Below, piece by piece: positions 1-12,902 of a stretch of DNA of 64,000 nucleotides. The stretch's first letter is position 1. Each line of letters opens with the position of its first letter. Source of the DNA: Betaproteobacteria bacterium (lineage in GTDB: Bacteria > Pseudomonadota > Gammaproteobacteria > Burkholderiales > Burkholderiaceae_C); contig VGHB01000004.1 of NCBI GenBank assembly GCA_016868355.1, positions 105,774 through 169,773 on the forward strand, in the 5' to 3' direction. The translations under genes and the position numbers were made by a program. The notes beneath the pieces are model-generated. The model was not told where the DNA came from. It worked only from the letters and a program-made list of their open reading frames with translations, and did not search any database.

Positions 1-3
1 AGC

Positions 4-1962
4 CTAGGCCTGCGCCTCCAAACCCTGCAGCGCCTCGCCGATTTCAAGCCAGCGGTGTTCCAGCTTGGCCGTTTCGTTTTCAAGCTCGCGCAGCTTGCGG
101 CCTGCCTCGGACACTGCAGCGCCAGACAGGGTGCCATCGGTGCTGCCTTGAAGAATGCGCACTTGCATCGCCGCTCGTTGCTGCTCAAGGGCCTCCAAGC
201 GCTGTTCGATGCGCTCAAGCTCTTGTTTGAGCGGACGCTGGCGCTGTGCCCTTTCTTGACGTGCCGCCGCAACGGCCTTTCGGTCTTCACGTCGATTGCC
301 GCCGGCCTGCGGCCCGGCCGATCCGCAGGCGGCTGTGCGGGTCGACAAATCTTTGGTCAGGCGCTGTGCAGCATATGCCCGTTGCTCATCGGCCAGCCAG
401 CGTTGGTAGTCGTCGAGGTCGCCATCAAAGGGCTGCAGCGTGCCGGCTGCTACCAGCCAAAACTCATCGCAGACTTCGCGCAAGAGGGCCCGGTCGTGGC
501 TGACCAATAGCACTGAACCCTCGAATCCGTTAAGGGCCATTGAGAGGGCTTCGCGGGTTTGCAAGTCCAGATGGTTGGTTGGCTCGTCCATCACCAAGAG
601 GTTCGGGCGCTGCCAGACGATCATTGCCAGCACCAAGCGGGCGCGTTCTCCTCCGGACAGGGTGCCCACGGGGCGCAGCATCTGCTCGCCTGTGAAACGA
701 AATTGGCCCAGAAAGTCGCGCAACTCCTGTTCGCGCCCATCGGGGCCCCGCTCGCGGGCCCAGCGCACCATCGTCTGCAGGGGGGTATCGTCGTCGCGCA
801 GCAGGTCCATTTCCTGCTGAGCGAAGTAACCAATGGCCAGTCCTTTGCCCTCGACTTTGGTACCACTTAAAGCTTCGATCTGGCCCACTAGGGTCTTGAT
901 CAAGGTGGACTTACCCTGACCATTGGCGCCCAAGATGCCTACACGCTGGCCCGCCAGCACGCTGCGCTGCACCCCACGCAGTACCACCTGCTGGCCATAG
1001 CCGCAATGCAGGTCGCGCAGGCTAAGCATGGGATTGGGCACGGAGGCCGGATCGCGAAAGTCAAAGGAGAAGTCGCATGCGCTAAGCACCGGTGCGAGTT
1101 TTTCCATCCTCGCTAGGGCCTTGACGCGGCTCTGCGCTTGTTTGGCCTTGCTGGCCTTGGCCTTGAAACGGTCGATGAAGCGCTGCAACTGCGCCATGCG
1201 TTCTTGTTGTCGATCGAAGGCGGCCTGCTGTAAAAGCAGGCGCTCGGCTCGCATGGACTCGAATGCGGTGTAGTTGCCTGCATAGCGGCTTAGGCGAGCT
1301 TCTTCGAGGTGCAAGGTTACCTTGGTAACTGCGTCCAAGAATTCACGGTCGTGGCTGATCACGATCAGGGTGGCTGGGTGTCGCTGCAGCCAGCTCTCAA
1401 GCCACACCAAGGCGTCCAGGTCGAGGTGGTTGGTGGGTTCATCCAACAACAGCAGTTCGGCTGGACACATCAGTGCCCGTGCCAGTTGAAGCCGCATGCG
1501 CCAGCCTCCCGAGAAGCTGTTGACCGGCGCGTCCAGCTGCTCGGCGGTGAAACCCAGCCCCATGAGCAGGGTTTGCGCTCGCGAACGCGCATCAAAACTG
1601 CCTGCTTGCTCCAAGGCTGCATGGGCCTCAGCAATGGCATGACCGTCTTGTGATACCTCGGCTGCCGCCAAGCCCGATCGGGCGGCCATCAACGCCACGT
1701 CGCCTTCCAGCACAAACTCCGTCGCCCCCTGCTCCGTCTCGGGCAAATGCTGCGCCACTTCACCTACCCTCCAGTGGCTGGGTACAGCGAGCTCACCGGT
1801 ATCGGACTCCAAGCGGCCCGATAAGGCCAGAAAGAGACTGGACTTTCCGGCACCGTTGCGGCCTACCAGCCCTATCTTTTCGCCTGGGTTTAGCGTCACG
1901 CTGGCGCGTTCAAGCACGACCTTCACGCCGCGCCGCAGGGTCACATCGCGCAGCGTGATCAT
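4..1962 (-). CDS. yheS: ABC-F family ATPase, YheS type
   Basis: 652 residues with two ABC ATPase domains and no membrane segments, the layout of ABC-F translation factors that act on the ribosome. The first domain (about residues 1-240) has Walker A GRNGAGKSS, a signature in FSGGWRMRL and Walker B LLLLDEPTNHLDLD. The second (about 310-530) has GANGQGKST, LSGGERARL and LLVMDEPTNHLDL. The linker between them is rich in Lys, Arg and Gln, and the C-terminal 100 residues form a charged coiled coil. Overall similarity in my memory is to E. coli YheS (637 residues) rather than Uup or EttA. The ATG start overlaps the TGA of prmB (ATGA), so the gene is probably translated with it. It ends three bases inside the window and looks complete. 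Confidence 0.93.
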   Translation of the reverse strand: MITLRDVTLRRGVKVVLERASVTLNPGEKIGLVGRNGAGKSSLFLALSGRLESDTGELAVPSHWRVGEVAQHLPETEQGATEFVLEGDVALMAARSGLAAAEVSQDGHAIAEAHAALEQAGSFDARSRAQTLLMGLGFTAEQLDAPVNSFSGGWRMRLQLARALMCPAELLLLDEPTNHLDLDALVWLESWLQRHPATLIVISHDREFLDAVTKVTLHLEEARLSRYAGNYTAFESMRAERLLLQQAAFDRQQERMAQLQRFIDRFKAKASKAKQAQSRVKALARMEKLAPVLSACDFSFDFRDPASVPNPMLSLRDLHCGYGQQVVLRGVQRSVLAGQRVGILGANGQGKSTLIKTLVGQIEALSGTKVEGKGLAIGYFAQQEMDLLRDDDTPLQTMVRWARERGPDGREQELRDFLGQFRFTGEQMLRPVGTLSGGERARLVLAMIVWQRPNLLVMDEPTNHLDLQTREALSMALNGFEGSVLLVSHDRALLREVCDEFWLVAAGTLQPFDGDLDDYQRWLADEQRAYAAQRLTKDLSTRTAACGSAGPQAGGNRREDRKAVAAARQERAQRQRPLKQELERIEQRLEALEQQRAAMQVRILQGSTDGTLSGAAVSEAGRKLRELENETAKLEHRWLEIGEALQGLEAQA

Positions 1963-2909
1963 CTGTCCGAATGTCCGCTGTGGTCGCGGTGTTCAGCCTG
2001 CTTGGCTGGGCCGCCCAGCGGCTCCAAACCGGACCAGGCGCACAGGTCGGCCGCGGTCAGCGCCAGCACCGCATCGCAGCCGCTGGAGTTTTCCAGCCAA
2101 ATGGGCTCCAAGCCGCGGGGGCCCGCGAATCGCGCTTCGAAGGTGGCCCGCTCATGGCCGATTTCCAGAACGAGCCATCCGCCTGATGCCAGGTGAGAAC
2201 CGGCGTGGCGCAACAAAGCGCTGATAAAGTCCATACCGTCCAGTCCGCCCGCCAAGGCGATGGCGGGCTCCGCGCGAAACTCAGCGGGCAGGCGGGCCAT
2301 GGACTCTGCGTTCACATACGGTGGGTTGCACACGATGAGGTCGTAGCGGCGGCCGGCTACCGCTTGCAGACCGTCACCTTGTAGCAAGTCGATGCGCTGT
2401 TCCAGTCCATGACGGTGTCGGTTGATGGCAGCCACTTCTAAGGCTTGCGAGCTGAGGTCAGCGCCATCGACCTTGGCCTGCGGCCAGGCCAGCGCGCACA
2501 GCACGGCCAAGCTTGCATTGCCGGTGCACAGGTCCAACACCTGACTCGGCGTGCGTCCCAACAGGCTGTCCAGGTCACCATCTGCCAGGTTCTCTGCAAT
2601 CATTGACCGCGGCACGATGGTGCGTTCGTCCACGTAGAAGGGTACGCCCTGCAACCAGGCTTCGCGGGTGAGGTATGCCGCGGGCACCCGCTGATGAATG
2701 CGCCGGTCGACCAGTGCCCGAATGGACTGGATCTCCGAATCCGTCAGGTCGCGCGAGCCCACACGATCCAGGTCATCCAGCGGCAGCCCCAGTGACCAAA
2801 GCCCCAGCCACACTGCCTCGTCAACCGCATTGGTGGTGCCGTGTCCAAATGAAACGCCCGACTCGGCAAGTCGGGCGGCTTCGATTTCGATGAGGCGCAG
2901 TAGCTTCAA
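1959..2909 (-). CDS. prmB: Ribosomal protein L3 N5-glutamine methyltransferase PrmB
   Basis: 316 residues. SAM-dependent class I methyltransferase of the HemK/PrmB group: the SAM-binding motif is VLDLCTGNASLAVL and the glutamine-binding motif is the diagnostic NPPYVN. The N-terminal region containing SFGHGTTNAVDEAVWL is typical of PrmB, which methylates a glutamine of ribosomal protein L3, and separates it from PrmC. The apparent start is TTG, directly after the dapD stop with no spacer, so translation probably depends on coupling. It sits in the dapC-dapD line; in relatives dapE often lies between dapD and prmB, and it is absent here. The last 30 residues are a variable hydrophilic tail. Identity is fairly sure; the exact start is less so. 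Confidence 0.9.
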   Translation of the reverse strand: MKLLRLIEIEAARLAESGVSFGHGTTNAVDEAVWLGLWSLGLPLDDLDRVGSRDLTDSEIQSIRALVDRRIHQRVPAAYLTREAWLQGVPFYVDERTIVPRSMIAENLADGDLDSLLGRTPSQVLDLCTGNASLAVLCALAWPQAKVDGADLSSQALEVAAINRHRHGLEQRIDLLQGDGLQAVAGRRYDLIVCNPPYVNAESMARLPAEFRAEPAIALAGGLDGMDFISALLRHAGSHLASGGWLVLEIGHERATFEARFAGPRGLEPIWLENSSGCDAVLALTAADLCAWSGLEPLGGPAKQAEHRDHSGHSDR

Positions 2910-3734
2910 TCAGGCCCGCAGCAGGTCGTTAATGCTGGTCTTGGCGCGGGTTTGCGCATCCACCTTCTTAACAATCACCGCGCAGTACAGGCTGTACTTG
3001 CCGTCGGCGCTGGGAAGGTTACCGCTGACCACCACCGAGCCAGCAGGCACACGGCCGTAGCTGACCTCACCGGTGGCCCGGTCATAAATCTTGGTGCTCT
3101 GGCCGATGTACACGCCCATGGAAATCACGCAGTTCTCTTCAACGATCACGCCCTCGACCACTTCGGAGCGCGCACCAATAAAGCAGTTGTCCTCGATGAT
3201 GGTGGGGTTGGCCTGCAACGGTTCGAGCACGCCGCCGATGCCCACGCCGCCCGACAGGTGGACGTTCTTTCCAATTTGCGCGCAAGAGCCCACCGTGGCC
3301 CAGGTGTCCACCATGGTGCCTTCATCCACGTAGGCGCCGATATTTACGTAGCTGGGCATCAACACCACATTCTTGGCAATGAAGGACCCGCGACGCGCCA
3401 CCGCTGGCGGCACGACGCGCACGCCAGTCTCTCGCATTTGTGCTTCATCTAAGTGGGCGAACTTGGTCTTGACCTTGTCAAAGAAGCCCAGGTCGCCCGC
3501 ACGCATGACGCGGTTGTCATTCAAACGAAAGCTCAAAAGCACTGCTTTCTTGACCCATTGATTCACATTCCACTGGCCTACACCCTGGCGCTCAGCTACG
3601 CGGATGCGGCCCTTGTTCAAGTCGGCAATGACCTGCTCGACTGCTTCACGCACTTTGGGCGCATTAAGTGCGCTGATTTGGGTGCGCACCTCCCAGGCGG
3701 TGTCGATGGTTGCTTGCAGCAAGGCGGTGCTCAT
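2910..3734 (-). CDS. dapD: 2,3,4,5-tetrahydropyridine-2,6-dicarboxylate N-succinyltransferase
   Basis: 274 residues. Catalyses the succinyl-CoA-dependent acylation step of the lysine/diaminopimelate pathway in the cytoplasm. The central part is a left-handed parallel beta-helix made of hexapeptide repeats (for example [18 protein letters not shown]), preceded by the family motif [20 protein letters not shown] chose the ATG giving [11 protein letters not shown] because it matches the family N-terminus. A longer reading frame to 3788 overlaps the dapC coding region and adds 18 unrelated residues. The start lies two bases after the dapC stop, so dapC and dapD are one operon. Confidence 0.96.
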   Translation of the reverse strand: MSTALLQATIDTAWEVRTQISALNAPKVREAVEQVIADLNKGRIRVAERQGVGQWNVNQWVKKAVLLSFRLNDNRVMRAGDLGFFDKVKTKFAHLDEAQMRETGVRVVPPAVARRGSFIAKNVVLMPSYVNIGAYVDEGTMVDTWATVGSCAQIGKNVHLSGGVGIGGVLEPLQANPTIIEDNCFIGARSEVVEGVIVEENCVISMGVYIGQSTKIYDRATGEVSYGRVPAGSVVVSGNLPSADGKYSLYCAVIVKKVDAQTRAKTSINDLLRA

Positions 3735-3736
3735 GG

Positions 3737-4930
3737 TCAGCGGTATTCCTTGGTGAACTGTTGGATACGGTGGGCGGCCTCGAGGCATTCTTCGACGCCA
3801 GCCACCAGGGCCATGCGGATACGGCCTGCGCCAGGGTTGGCGCCGTGGGCGTTGCGGGCCAAGAAGCTGCCAGGCAACACCGCCACATTGTATTGAGCCA
3901 GCAGTTTGAGGGTGTAGTCGACATCATCACCCCCGGGCACGCCGGCCCACAGATAAAAGCCTGCATCGGGCAAGGCCACATCCAAGACTTCGCTTAACAG
4001 CGGGGTGACCAGCTCAAACTTGCGTTTGTACAGCGCTCGGTTGACCCTGACATGGGCTTCGTCGTTCCAGGCGGCAATGCTGGCCTTTTGCACCGTTGGG
4101 CTCATGGCGCTGCCGTGGTAGGTCCGGTAGAGCAAGTACTGCTGGAGCAGCTGTGCATCCCCAGCCACGAACCCTGAGCGCATACCCGGTACGTTACTGC
4201 GCTTGCTCAGGCTGGTGAAGGCGACCAGGCGACGCAGATCGTGGCGGCCCAGCCGCTGAGCTGCTTCTAGGGAGCCCAACGGGGCTTGATCGCCAAAATA
4301 AATCTCGGAGTAGCACTCGTCACTGGCAATCACAAAGCCGTAGCGGTCGCTCAAGTCGAAGAGGGTGGCCCACTCGGCTAGCGGCATGACCGCGCCCGTG
4401 GGGTTTCCTGGCGAGCAGGTGTACAGCAGCTGCGTGCGGGCCCAGGTGGCCGCGTCAATCTGCGCCCAATCGGTGGCAAAGTTTCGTTCGGGGTCGCTGT
4501 TGGCAAAGGTAATTTGGGCGCCGGCCAAGAGGGCAGCACCTTCGTAGATCTGGTAAAACGGATTGGGGCACACCACCGTGGCGCCGGCCTGCGTGCTGTC
4601 GATCAGCGCTTGCGCCAGTGAAAACAGCGCCTCGCGCGATCCGTTGACTGGCAGCACCTGTTTGGCCGGGTCAAGCGCGACACCGTAGCGGCGCTGCACC
4701 CAGCCCGCTGCAGCCTCGCGCAGTGCGGGCTCCCCAGCGGTGGCGGGGTAGTTCGACAAGCCGCCCAGAGCTGACATCAAGGCATCCTTCACCAGGGCAG
4801 GGGTGGCGTGTTTGGGCTCACCGATGCCCAGGCTGATCGGCCGAAGGTGGGGGTTGGCTTGGATGCCTGTGGTCAAGGCTCGCAGGCGTTCGAAAGGATA
4901 GGGCTGCAGCCGCTGCAGCAAGGGGTTCAT
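3737..4930 (-). CDS. dapC: Succinyldiaminopimelate transaminase
   Basis: 397 residues. PLP-dependent class I/II aminotransferase of fold type I. The PLP-lysine region reads [16 protein letters not shown], and SPGNPTGAV is the usual aminotransferase strand-loop. The opening [16 protein letters not shown] is characteristic of the DapC group that converts N-succinyl-2-amino-6-oxopimelate to N-succinyl-LL-diaminopimelate. The position directly before dapD supports this over a general aspartate or alanine aminotransferase. It is separated by only 11 bases from queF, which runs the same way and may share its transcript. Confidence 0.92.
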   Translation of the reverse strand: MNPLLQRLQPYPFERLRALTTGIQANPHLRPISLGIGEPKHATPALVKDALMSALGGLSNYPATAGEPALREAAAGWVQRRYGVALDPAKQVLPVNGSREALFSLAQALIDSTQAGATVVCPNPFYQIYEGAALLAGAQITFANSDPERNFATDWAQIDAATWARTQLLYTCSPGNPTGAVMPLAEWATLFDLSDRYGFVIASDECYSEIYFGDQAPLGSLEAAQRLGRHDLRRLVAFTSLSKRSNVPGMRSGFVAGDAQLLQQYLLYRTYHGSAMSPTVQKASIAAWNDEAHVRVNRALYKRKFELVTPLLSEVLDVALPDAGFYLWAGVPGGDDVDYTLKLLAQYNVAVLPGSFLARNAHGANPGAGRIRMALVAGVEECLEAAHRIQQFTKEYR

Positions 4931-4941
4931 GCAAGACCTCG

Positions 4942-5406
4942 TCAGCCGGCCAAGCCGGTGGCGGTCTCAAAGGCAGGCAAGTCCACGCGGGGTTGTGGCT
5001 TCCAGCCCTTTTTGCGATGTTCGGCCGTCACGTTCGTGTAGATACCGCCACGCACATACCACTTTGCGGTGATGCGGGCAAAGCGTGGCTCGCACACCCG
5101 CACCAGGTCTGAGAGGATGGTGTTGGTCACTTTTTCATGAAACGCGCCTTCGTTACGGTACGACCACATGTACATCTTCAGGCTCTTGAGTTCAACGCAC
5201 CAGCGCTCGGCAATCATGTCAATGGTGAAGTGCGCAAAGTCGGGCTGGCCGGTCAAGGGGCACAAGCAGGTGAACTCGGGCACCTGAAACTGAATGACGT
5301 AGTCGCGCTCAGGGGCTGGATTGGGAAAGACATCGAGCAGTTTGCTTGGGGCGCTGGGTGGCGCCGAAGGCTTGCCGCGCTGAGTTTTTACGGGGGTCTT
5401 GGGCAT
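4942..5406 (-). CDS. queF: NADPH-dependent 7-cyano-7-deazaguanine reductase
   Basis: 154 residues, the short type I form. Reduces preQ0 to preQ1 in queuosine biosynthesis. The catalytic cysteine lies in [14 protein letters not shown] (Cys49 by count) with the partner Asp seven residues on, and the NADPH-binding QueF motif appears as ELKSLKMY. The N-terminal 25 residues are a Pro/Lys-rich extension before the conserved fold. It is divergent from smc across 106 bases. I looked for a preQ1 riboswitch in that leader and did not see the conserved aptamer. Whether it shares a transcript with dapC is open. Confidence 0.95.
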   Translation of the reverse strand: MPKTPVKTQRGKPSAPPSAPSKLLDVFPNPAPERDYVIQFQVPEFTCLCPLTGQPDFAHFTIDMIAERWCVELKSLKMYMWSYRNEGAFHEKVTNTILSDLVRVCEPRFARITAKWYVRGGIYTNVTAEHRKKGWKPQPRVDLPAFETATGLAG

Positions 5407-5472
5407 CTTGCAATGTTATCATCTGGGACCGATCTGACTCTTGGGAGTCGGAGATTTATCCAACTAAATCAA

Positions 5473-5512
5473 GCACTTGCGGCCGCCTTCGGCCCGTGCA
5501 AGCAGGAGCTCC
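5473..5512 (+). promoter_or_regulatory. smc leader hairpin and ribosome binding site
   Basis: A GC-rich hairpin lies just before the smc start. The arm CTTGCGGCCG (5476-5485) pairs with CGGCC and GCAAG (5490-5494 and 5498-5502) around a CCTT loop, with a three-base bulge. The Shine-Dalgarno AGGAG follows at 5504-5508. No T-run follows, so it is not a terminator. A role in controlling smc translation is inference. Confidence 0.4.
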
Positions 5513-8500
5513 ATGAGGCTGCGATCCATCAAGCTGGCCGGCTTCAAGTCCTTCGCCGATCCCACTACCTTTGAACTGCCAAGTCAGTTGGTCGGGGTTG
5601 TGGGCCCCAACGGCTGCGGCAAGAGCAACATCATGGATGCGGTGCGTTGGGTGTTGGGCGAAAGCAAGGCCTCCGAATTGCGTGGAGAGTCGATGCAAGA
5701 CGTGATCTTCAGCGGCACCACCAGCCGCAAGCCCGCCGGTCGGGCCAGCGTGGAGCTGATTTTTGACAACAGCTTGGCGCGGGCCGGCGGCCAGTGGAAC
5801 CAATTCAGCGAAATCGCCGCCAAGCGGGTGCTGACCCGCGACGGCAACAGCAGCTATTTCATCAACAACCAGGTGGTGCGCCGGCGCGATGTGCAAGACG
5901 TGTTTCTTGGCACAGGATTGGGCCCCCGGGCCTACGCCATCATCGGCCAGGGCACCATCAGCCGCATCATCGAGAGCAAGCCAGAAGAGCTGCGCCTGTT
6001 CCTGGAGGAAGCTGCCGGTGTATCAAAGTACAAAGAACGCCGACGCGAGACTGAAAATCGCCTTAAGGACACGCGCGAGAATCTCACCCGCGTTGAAGAC
6101 ATCCTGCGCGAACTTAACGCCAACTTGGAAAAGCTCGAACGTCAGGCCGAAGTGGCGGCACAGTATCGTCAGCTCCATGAACAAGGCACGCTGAAGCTGC
6201 ACCAACTGTGGTTCCTCAAACACAGGGACGCAGCTGGCGAGCAGGAGCGTGTGCAGGTCCGTATGCGCCAGGCGGTCAATGAACTCGAGGCGTGCACCGC
6301 AGAGCTTCGCGAGGTTGAGGCCATACTGGAATCGGTGCGCCAAGAACACTACGCCGCCAACGACGAGCTGCATTTGGCCCAAGGTGCTTTGGGCGAGGCC
6401 GCCTTGTCGGTGAGCCGCCTGGAAGAACGCATCCGCTATGTGAATGAGGGCCGGGATCGGGTGCTGGCGCGCCTAGCTGAGTTGCGCGGACAGGACGCCC
6501 AGTGGGCCGAGCGCCAGCAACAGGCAGGCCAGGAACTTGAGGACCTGGCATCCCAGCGGGCCGCAGCCGCAGAGCAGGCCGAGATGCTGGCTGCCCAGGT
6601 TGAGGAACTGTCTGTCCGATTGCCTGAAGCTGAGGATGAGCTGTACGCGGCCCGGCAGCGGGCTCAGGAACAGCGGCAGCGCGGCGCAGAGGTACAGCAA
6701 CAAATCCAGCTCTTGGCAGCAGATAGCCGCAGCGTGGACGAGCAGCTGCGCGGGCTGCAGGGTCGACGTGAGCGTATCAGTGGCGAGCGCAAGGGTCTGG
6801 GCGCCCCCGATGCTGCGCGCCTGGAGACGATGGACCTTCAGCGCAAGGACGCTCAACGCGTGGCCGAGGAAGCCGCTGGGCGCTTCAACGAGATCAGCCA
6901 GCGCCTGCCTGAACTGGACACCACACGCCGCACCGCGCAAGAAGCGGCCAATCAGCAAAGCGCATGTCAGACGGCACTCAGCGCACGGCTGGACGCCTTG
7001 CGCGCCCTGCAGGACAAGGTGCAGACCGAGGGTAAGCTCAAGCCTTGGCTCGAAAAGCACGGGTTGGCGTCGCTGAGCGGGCTGTGGACCCGGCTGCACA
7101 TCCAGACCGGTTGGGAAAACACGCTTGAGGCCGCGCTGCGCGAGCGACTGCATGCCCTGGAGGTGGGTAGCCTGGACACGCTCAAGGCGTTTTCAAGCGA
7201 CGCGCCGCCTGCCAAATTGGCCTTCTACAGCGTAGCGTCTGAAGGCGCAGCCAAAGCCCGCATGGCCGTTGGTGCGCAGCCACCTGGCTTACCCCTGATG
7301 AGCCTCGTTCGTATCGACGGTCAGGACCGCTTGCAGCACCTGCTGCAAGACTGGTTGCAGGGTGTATACACGGCTGCTTCCCTAGATGTGGCCTTGGCCC
7401 AACGCGGCCGCCTGCAGCATGGTGAGGTGTTGATCACGCCCGAGGGCCACACCGTCAGCGCCGACGCGCTGACTTTCTATGCGCCTGACACCGAGCAAGC
7501 GGGTCTACTGGCCCGAGCCCAGGAAATCAAAAACCTCCAGGTTGAGCAACGCGCCCAAGTGATGTTGGGTGACGAGGCGCGCGCAGCAGCGGTGCGCGCT
7601 GAAGCGGCCCACACCGAAGCCCATCTGCGTGCCGAGCAGCTGCGCCAAGATGCCGCTGCCACCCAATCGCGCGCCCACCAAGTTGAAGTGCAGTGGCTGC
7701 AGCTCAGCCAGCAGCACCAGGCTGCTCAAGAGCGGGCTGTGCAGCTCGACGAAGAGCTGGGTGAAATCGACGCGCAGATCGAGGGCTTGCACGAGCGTCG
7801 CACCACTGGCGACGTCCGCTTTGTGGAACTCGATCAGCAGCTTGCCCTGGAGCAGCAGCGGCACGCTGAGCTGGATGAAGTGGTGAACGAGCAAGAGCGT
7901 CGCCTCTCGGCCGCTCGCGAACTGCAACGCAGCCTAGAGCGTCAAGCCCAAGAGGCCTCGTTCGCTGGGCGTACCCTTCACGCCCGTGGCGAAGAGCTGC
8001 AGCGCCTGGTGCAAACAGCCGACAAGCAGATCCAGGCCAATGCGGCATTGTCCCAAGACGCACAGGTGGAATTACGAGAGCTTGACGACGCATCCGCGCA
8101 AGCGGGCCTTCAGCAAGCCCTGGAGCAGCGGCTGCAGCGCGAACAGGCGCTCGCGACGGTCCGGCAACGCTATGAGGGTCTGAGCGCGCAACTGCGTCAG
8201 GCTGATGAGCAGCGCATGGGCATCGAGCGCGGTCTGCAGCCCTTTCGCGACCGGATCACGCAACTGCAGCTGGAAGAGCAGGCTGCAGCCTTGGGCGGCG
8301 CTCAGTACCTGGAACAGCTGCAAGCCGCCCAGGTCGATCTCGAAGTCTTGGCCATAGGCATCGACAGCGGGAGCGTCAAGCTCTGGGGCCTTCAAGGCGA
8401 GATCGACCGCATCAACCGTGAAATTCAAGCATTGGGTGCGGTCAATCTGGCTGCCTTGGATGAGCTCAGCAGTGCGCGCGAGCGTAAGGGTTTCCTGGAC

Positions 8501-9049
8501 GCCCAAAACGCCGATTTGCTCGCGGCCATCACCACCTTGGAAGACGCCATCCACAAGATCGACCGTGAAACGCGCGACTTGATGAGTGAGACGTTCCGCC
8601 AGGTCAACGAGCATTTCGGTCGGATGTTCCCCTTGCTGTTTGGCGGTGGAAACGCCCGCTTGGTCATGACAGGCGATGAAATCTTGGATGCGGGCGTGCA
8701 GGTGATGGCGCAGCCCCCAGGCAAGAAGAACAGCACGATTCACCTGTTGTCAGGCGGCGAAAAGGCCCTAACGGCGATCGCCCTGGTGTTTGCAATCTTC
8801 CAGCTCAATCCCGCGCCCTTCTGTTTGCTGGACGAAGTGGACGCCCCGCTGGATGACGCGAACACCGAGCGCTATGTGCGCCTGGTGACGCGGATGGCTG
8901 AGGGCACACAGTTCCTCTTCATTAGCCACAACAAGATCACGATGGAAATGGCCCAGCAGCTGGTCGGGGTCACCATGCAGGAACAGGGCGTCTCGCGTAT
9001 CGTGGCCGTGGACATGGAGTCGGCATTGAGCGCGGGGGAGGCTGCATGA
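5513..9049 (+). CDS. smc: Chromosome segregation protein SMC
   Basis: 1178 residues. Condensin-type ATPase that organises and separates chromosomes. The N-terminal head has MRLRSIKLAGFKSFAD and Walker A GPNGCGKSN. Two long coiled coils rich in Gln, Glu, Arg and Ala flank a hinge at about residues 500-640. The C-terminal head has signature LSGGEKALTAIAL and Walker B FCLLDEVDAPLDD. I chose the ATG at 5513 because it gives the family N-terminus and is preceded by AGGAG; a TTG at 5477 would add 12 unlikely residues. It overlaps zipA by four bases (ATGA). The partner genes scpA and scpB are not in the window. The Gln/Arg-rich arms are ordinary for this family. Confidence 0.97.
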   Translation: MRLRSIKLAGFKSFADPTTFELPSQLVGVVGPNGCGKSNIMDAVRWVLGESKASELRGESMQDVIFSGTTSRKPAGRASVELIFDNSLARAGGQWNQFSEIAAKRVLTRDGNSSYFINNQVVRRRDVQDVFLGTGLGPRAYAIIGQGTISRIIESKPEELRLFLEEAAGVSKYKERRRETENRLKDTRENLTRVEDILRELNANLEKLERQAEVAAQYRQLHEQGTLKLHQLWFLKHRDAAGEQERVQVRMRQAVNELEACTAELREVEAILESVRQEHYAANDELHLAQGALGEAALSVSRLEERIRYVNEGRDRVLARLAELRGQDAQWAERQQQAGQELEDLASQRAAAAEQAEMLAAQVEELSVRLPEAEDELYAARQRAQEQRQRGAEVQQQIQLLAADSRSVDEQLRGLQGRRERISGERKGLGAPDAARLETMDLQRKDAQRVAEEAAGRFNEISQRLPELDTTRRTAQEAANQQSACQTALSARLDALRALQDKVQTEGKLKPWLEKHGLASLSGLWTRLHIQTGWENTLEAALRERLHALEVGSLDTLKAFSSDAPPAKLAFYSVASEGAAKARMAVGAQPPGLPLMSLVRIDGQDRLQHLLQDWLQGVYTAASLDVALAQRGRLQHGEVLITPEGHTVSADALTFYAPDTEQAGLLARAQEIKNLQVEQRAQVMLGDEARAAAVRAEAAHTEAHLRAEQLRQDAAATQSRAHQVEVQWLQLSQQHQAAQERAVQLDEELGEIDAQIEGLHERRTTGDVRFVELDQQLALEQQRHAELDEVVNEQERRLSAARELQRSLERQAQEASFAGRTLHARGEELQRLVQTADKQIQANAALSQDAQVELRELDDASAQAGLQQALEQRLQREQALATVRQRYEGLSAQLRQADEQRMGIERGLQPFRDRITQLQLEEQAAALGGAQYLEQLQAAQVDLEVLAIGIDSGSVKLWGLQGEIDRINREIQALGAVNLAALDELSSARERKGFLDAQNADLLAAITTLEDAIHKIDRETRDLMSETFRQVNEHFGRMFPLLFGGGNARLVMTGDEILDAGVQVMAQPPGKKNSTIHLLSGGEKALTAIALVFAIFQLNPAPFCLLDEVDAPLDDANTERYVRLVTRMAEGTQFLFISHNKITMEMAQQLVGVTMQEQGVSRIVAVDMESALSAGEAA

Positions 9050-10134
9050 CGCTGACCCAAGGGCTCGTGGCGCTGGCCGGGGCGGTGCTGGTGGTCTTGC
9101 TGGTTCAGGGGATTTGGACGTCCTGGCGAGCCCGGCCGCGGCGCGCGTCGCAGCCAGCCGAGCGGGTGGAGCCCAACATGTCTGGTGCCCAGGCCTACAG
9201 TGCAATTGGTGCTACCAGCCCGTCGCTGGTGACACCCCAGCCCTCAGCGGATGCCGATGACGCTGGGGCGCCCGTACTCGAGCGAGGTTTGCGCCCGGCA
9301 GCCTTGAGGCGACGGGCCGCCATCGACCCTCTGATCGACGCCATCGCCGAAGTGGTCCCCGAAGCCCCCTTGCCGGCCGAGCCGGTCTTGCAAGCGGTAC
9401 CGGCATCTCGGCGTGTGGGCAGTAAATTGCTCTTGGTCGAAGGCCTCAACGCAGAAACAGGCGTGTGGGAGTCACCGGTACACGGACAGCGATACAGCTC
9501 TTTCCAAGCGGGTGTGCAGTTGGCCAATCGCAGCGGTCCCATCAACGAGATCGGGTACTCAGAGTTCGTTCAGAAGGTGCAAGCCTTTGCCGACGCCTTG
9601 GGGGCTTCGGTGGACTTTGCGGACATGAGCGAGGTTGTCGACCGGGCGCGCGAGCTTGACGAGTTTGCCCATGCGCATGATGCCCAACTGGCGGTGCAGC
9701 TCCAGGCCAAAGGTCCATCCTGGACGGTGGGCTATCTCCAGCAATGCGCTGCGCGCCGGGGCATGACCCCTGGACCCATCGCCGGGCAGTGGGTGTTGCC
9801 GGGCGAAGATGCCGAATCGCCTGCCCTGGTGCTGTTGAGCTTTGATGCGCAGGCTGCTCTGGCCGAAGACTCTGACCAAGCGGCGCTGCGCCGCTGCACC
9901 TTGTCCCTGGACGTTCCGCAGTCGCCCGAGTCAGCCGAGCCTTTTGCACAATGGCAAAGGCTGGCCTCAGCTTTGGCTCAAGACTTGGATGGCGCCTTGG
10001 TGGATGACGACGGGCGACCGGTTTCCATCCAGCAGTTTGCCGGCATCCACCAAGAGCTGCAACGCCTGTATCAGGCATTGGCCGCACGGGAGCTTCCCGC
10101 CGGCAGCATGGCCGCGCAGCGCCTGTTCAGCTGA
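9046..10134 (+). CDS. zipA: Cell division protein ZipA
   Basis: 362 residues. A single N-terminal membrane segment (about residues 5-25, LVALAGAVLVVLLVQGIW) is followed by a basic stretch, a variable Pro/Ala-rich linker and a C-terminal domain of about 130 residues matching the FtsZ-binding ZipA domain, containing PSWTVGYLQQCAARRGMTPG. It would anchor FtsZ polymers at the inner membrane. The sequence is diverged from E. coli ZipA, as is usual in betaproteobacteria, so the call leans partly on its place between smc and ligA. The start overlaps the smc stop (ATGA). Confidence 0.85.
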   Translation: MTLTQGLVALAGAVLVVLLVQGIWTSWRARPRRASQPAERVEPNMSGAQAYSAIGATSPSLVTPQPSADADDAGAPVLERGLRPAALRRRAAIDPLIDAIAEVVPEAPLPAEPVLQAVPASRRVGSKLLLVEGLNAETGVWESPVHGQRYSSFQAGVQLANRSGPINEIGYSEFVQKVQAFADALGASVDFADMSEVVDRARELDEFAHAHDAQLAVQLQAKGPSWTVGYLQQCAARRGMTPGPIAGQWVLPGEDAESPALVLLSFDAQAALAEDSDQAALRRCTLSLDVPQSPESAEPFAQWQRLASALAQDLDGALVDDDGRPVSIQQFAGIHQELQRLYQALAARELPAGSMAAQRLFS

Positions 10135-12833
<2,699 letters not shown>

Positions 12834-12902
12834 CCCGCGCGGCCGAGCCCGATACAGGGGGCTGCCGGTCATCCGCCGCACGCCCGGCTGCGTTGATCCG
12901 TC

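Noticed and set aside
5407..5476. preQ1 riboswitch before queF
   Set aside because: The conserved aptamer sequence is not visible in the leader.
5477..5512. Upstream TTG start for smc
   Set aside because: Adds 12 residues without family match and falls inside a hairpin; the ATG at 5513 has AGGAG and the family N-terminus.
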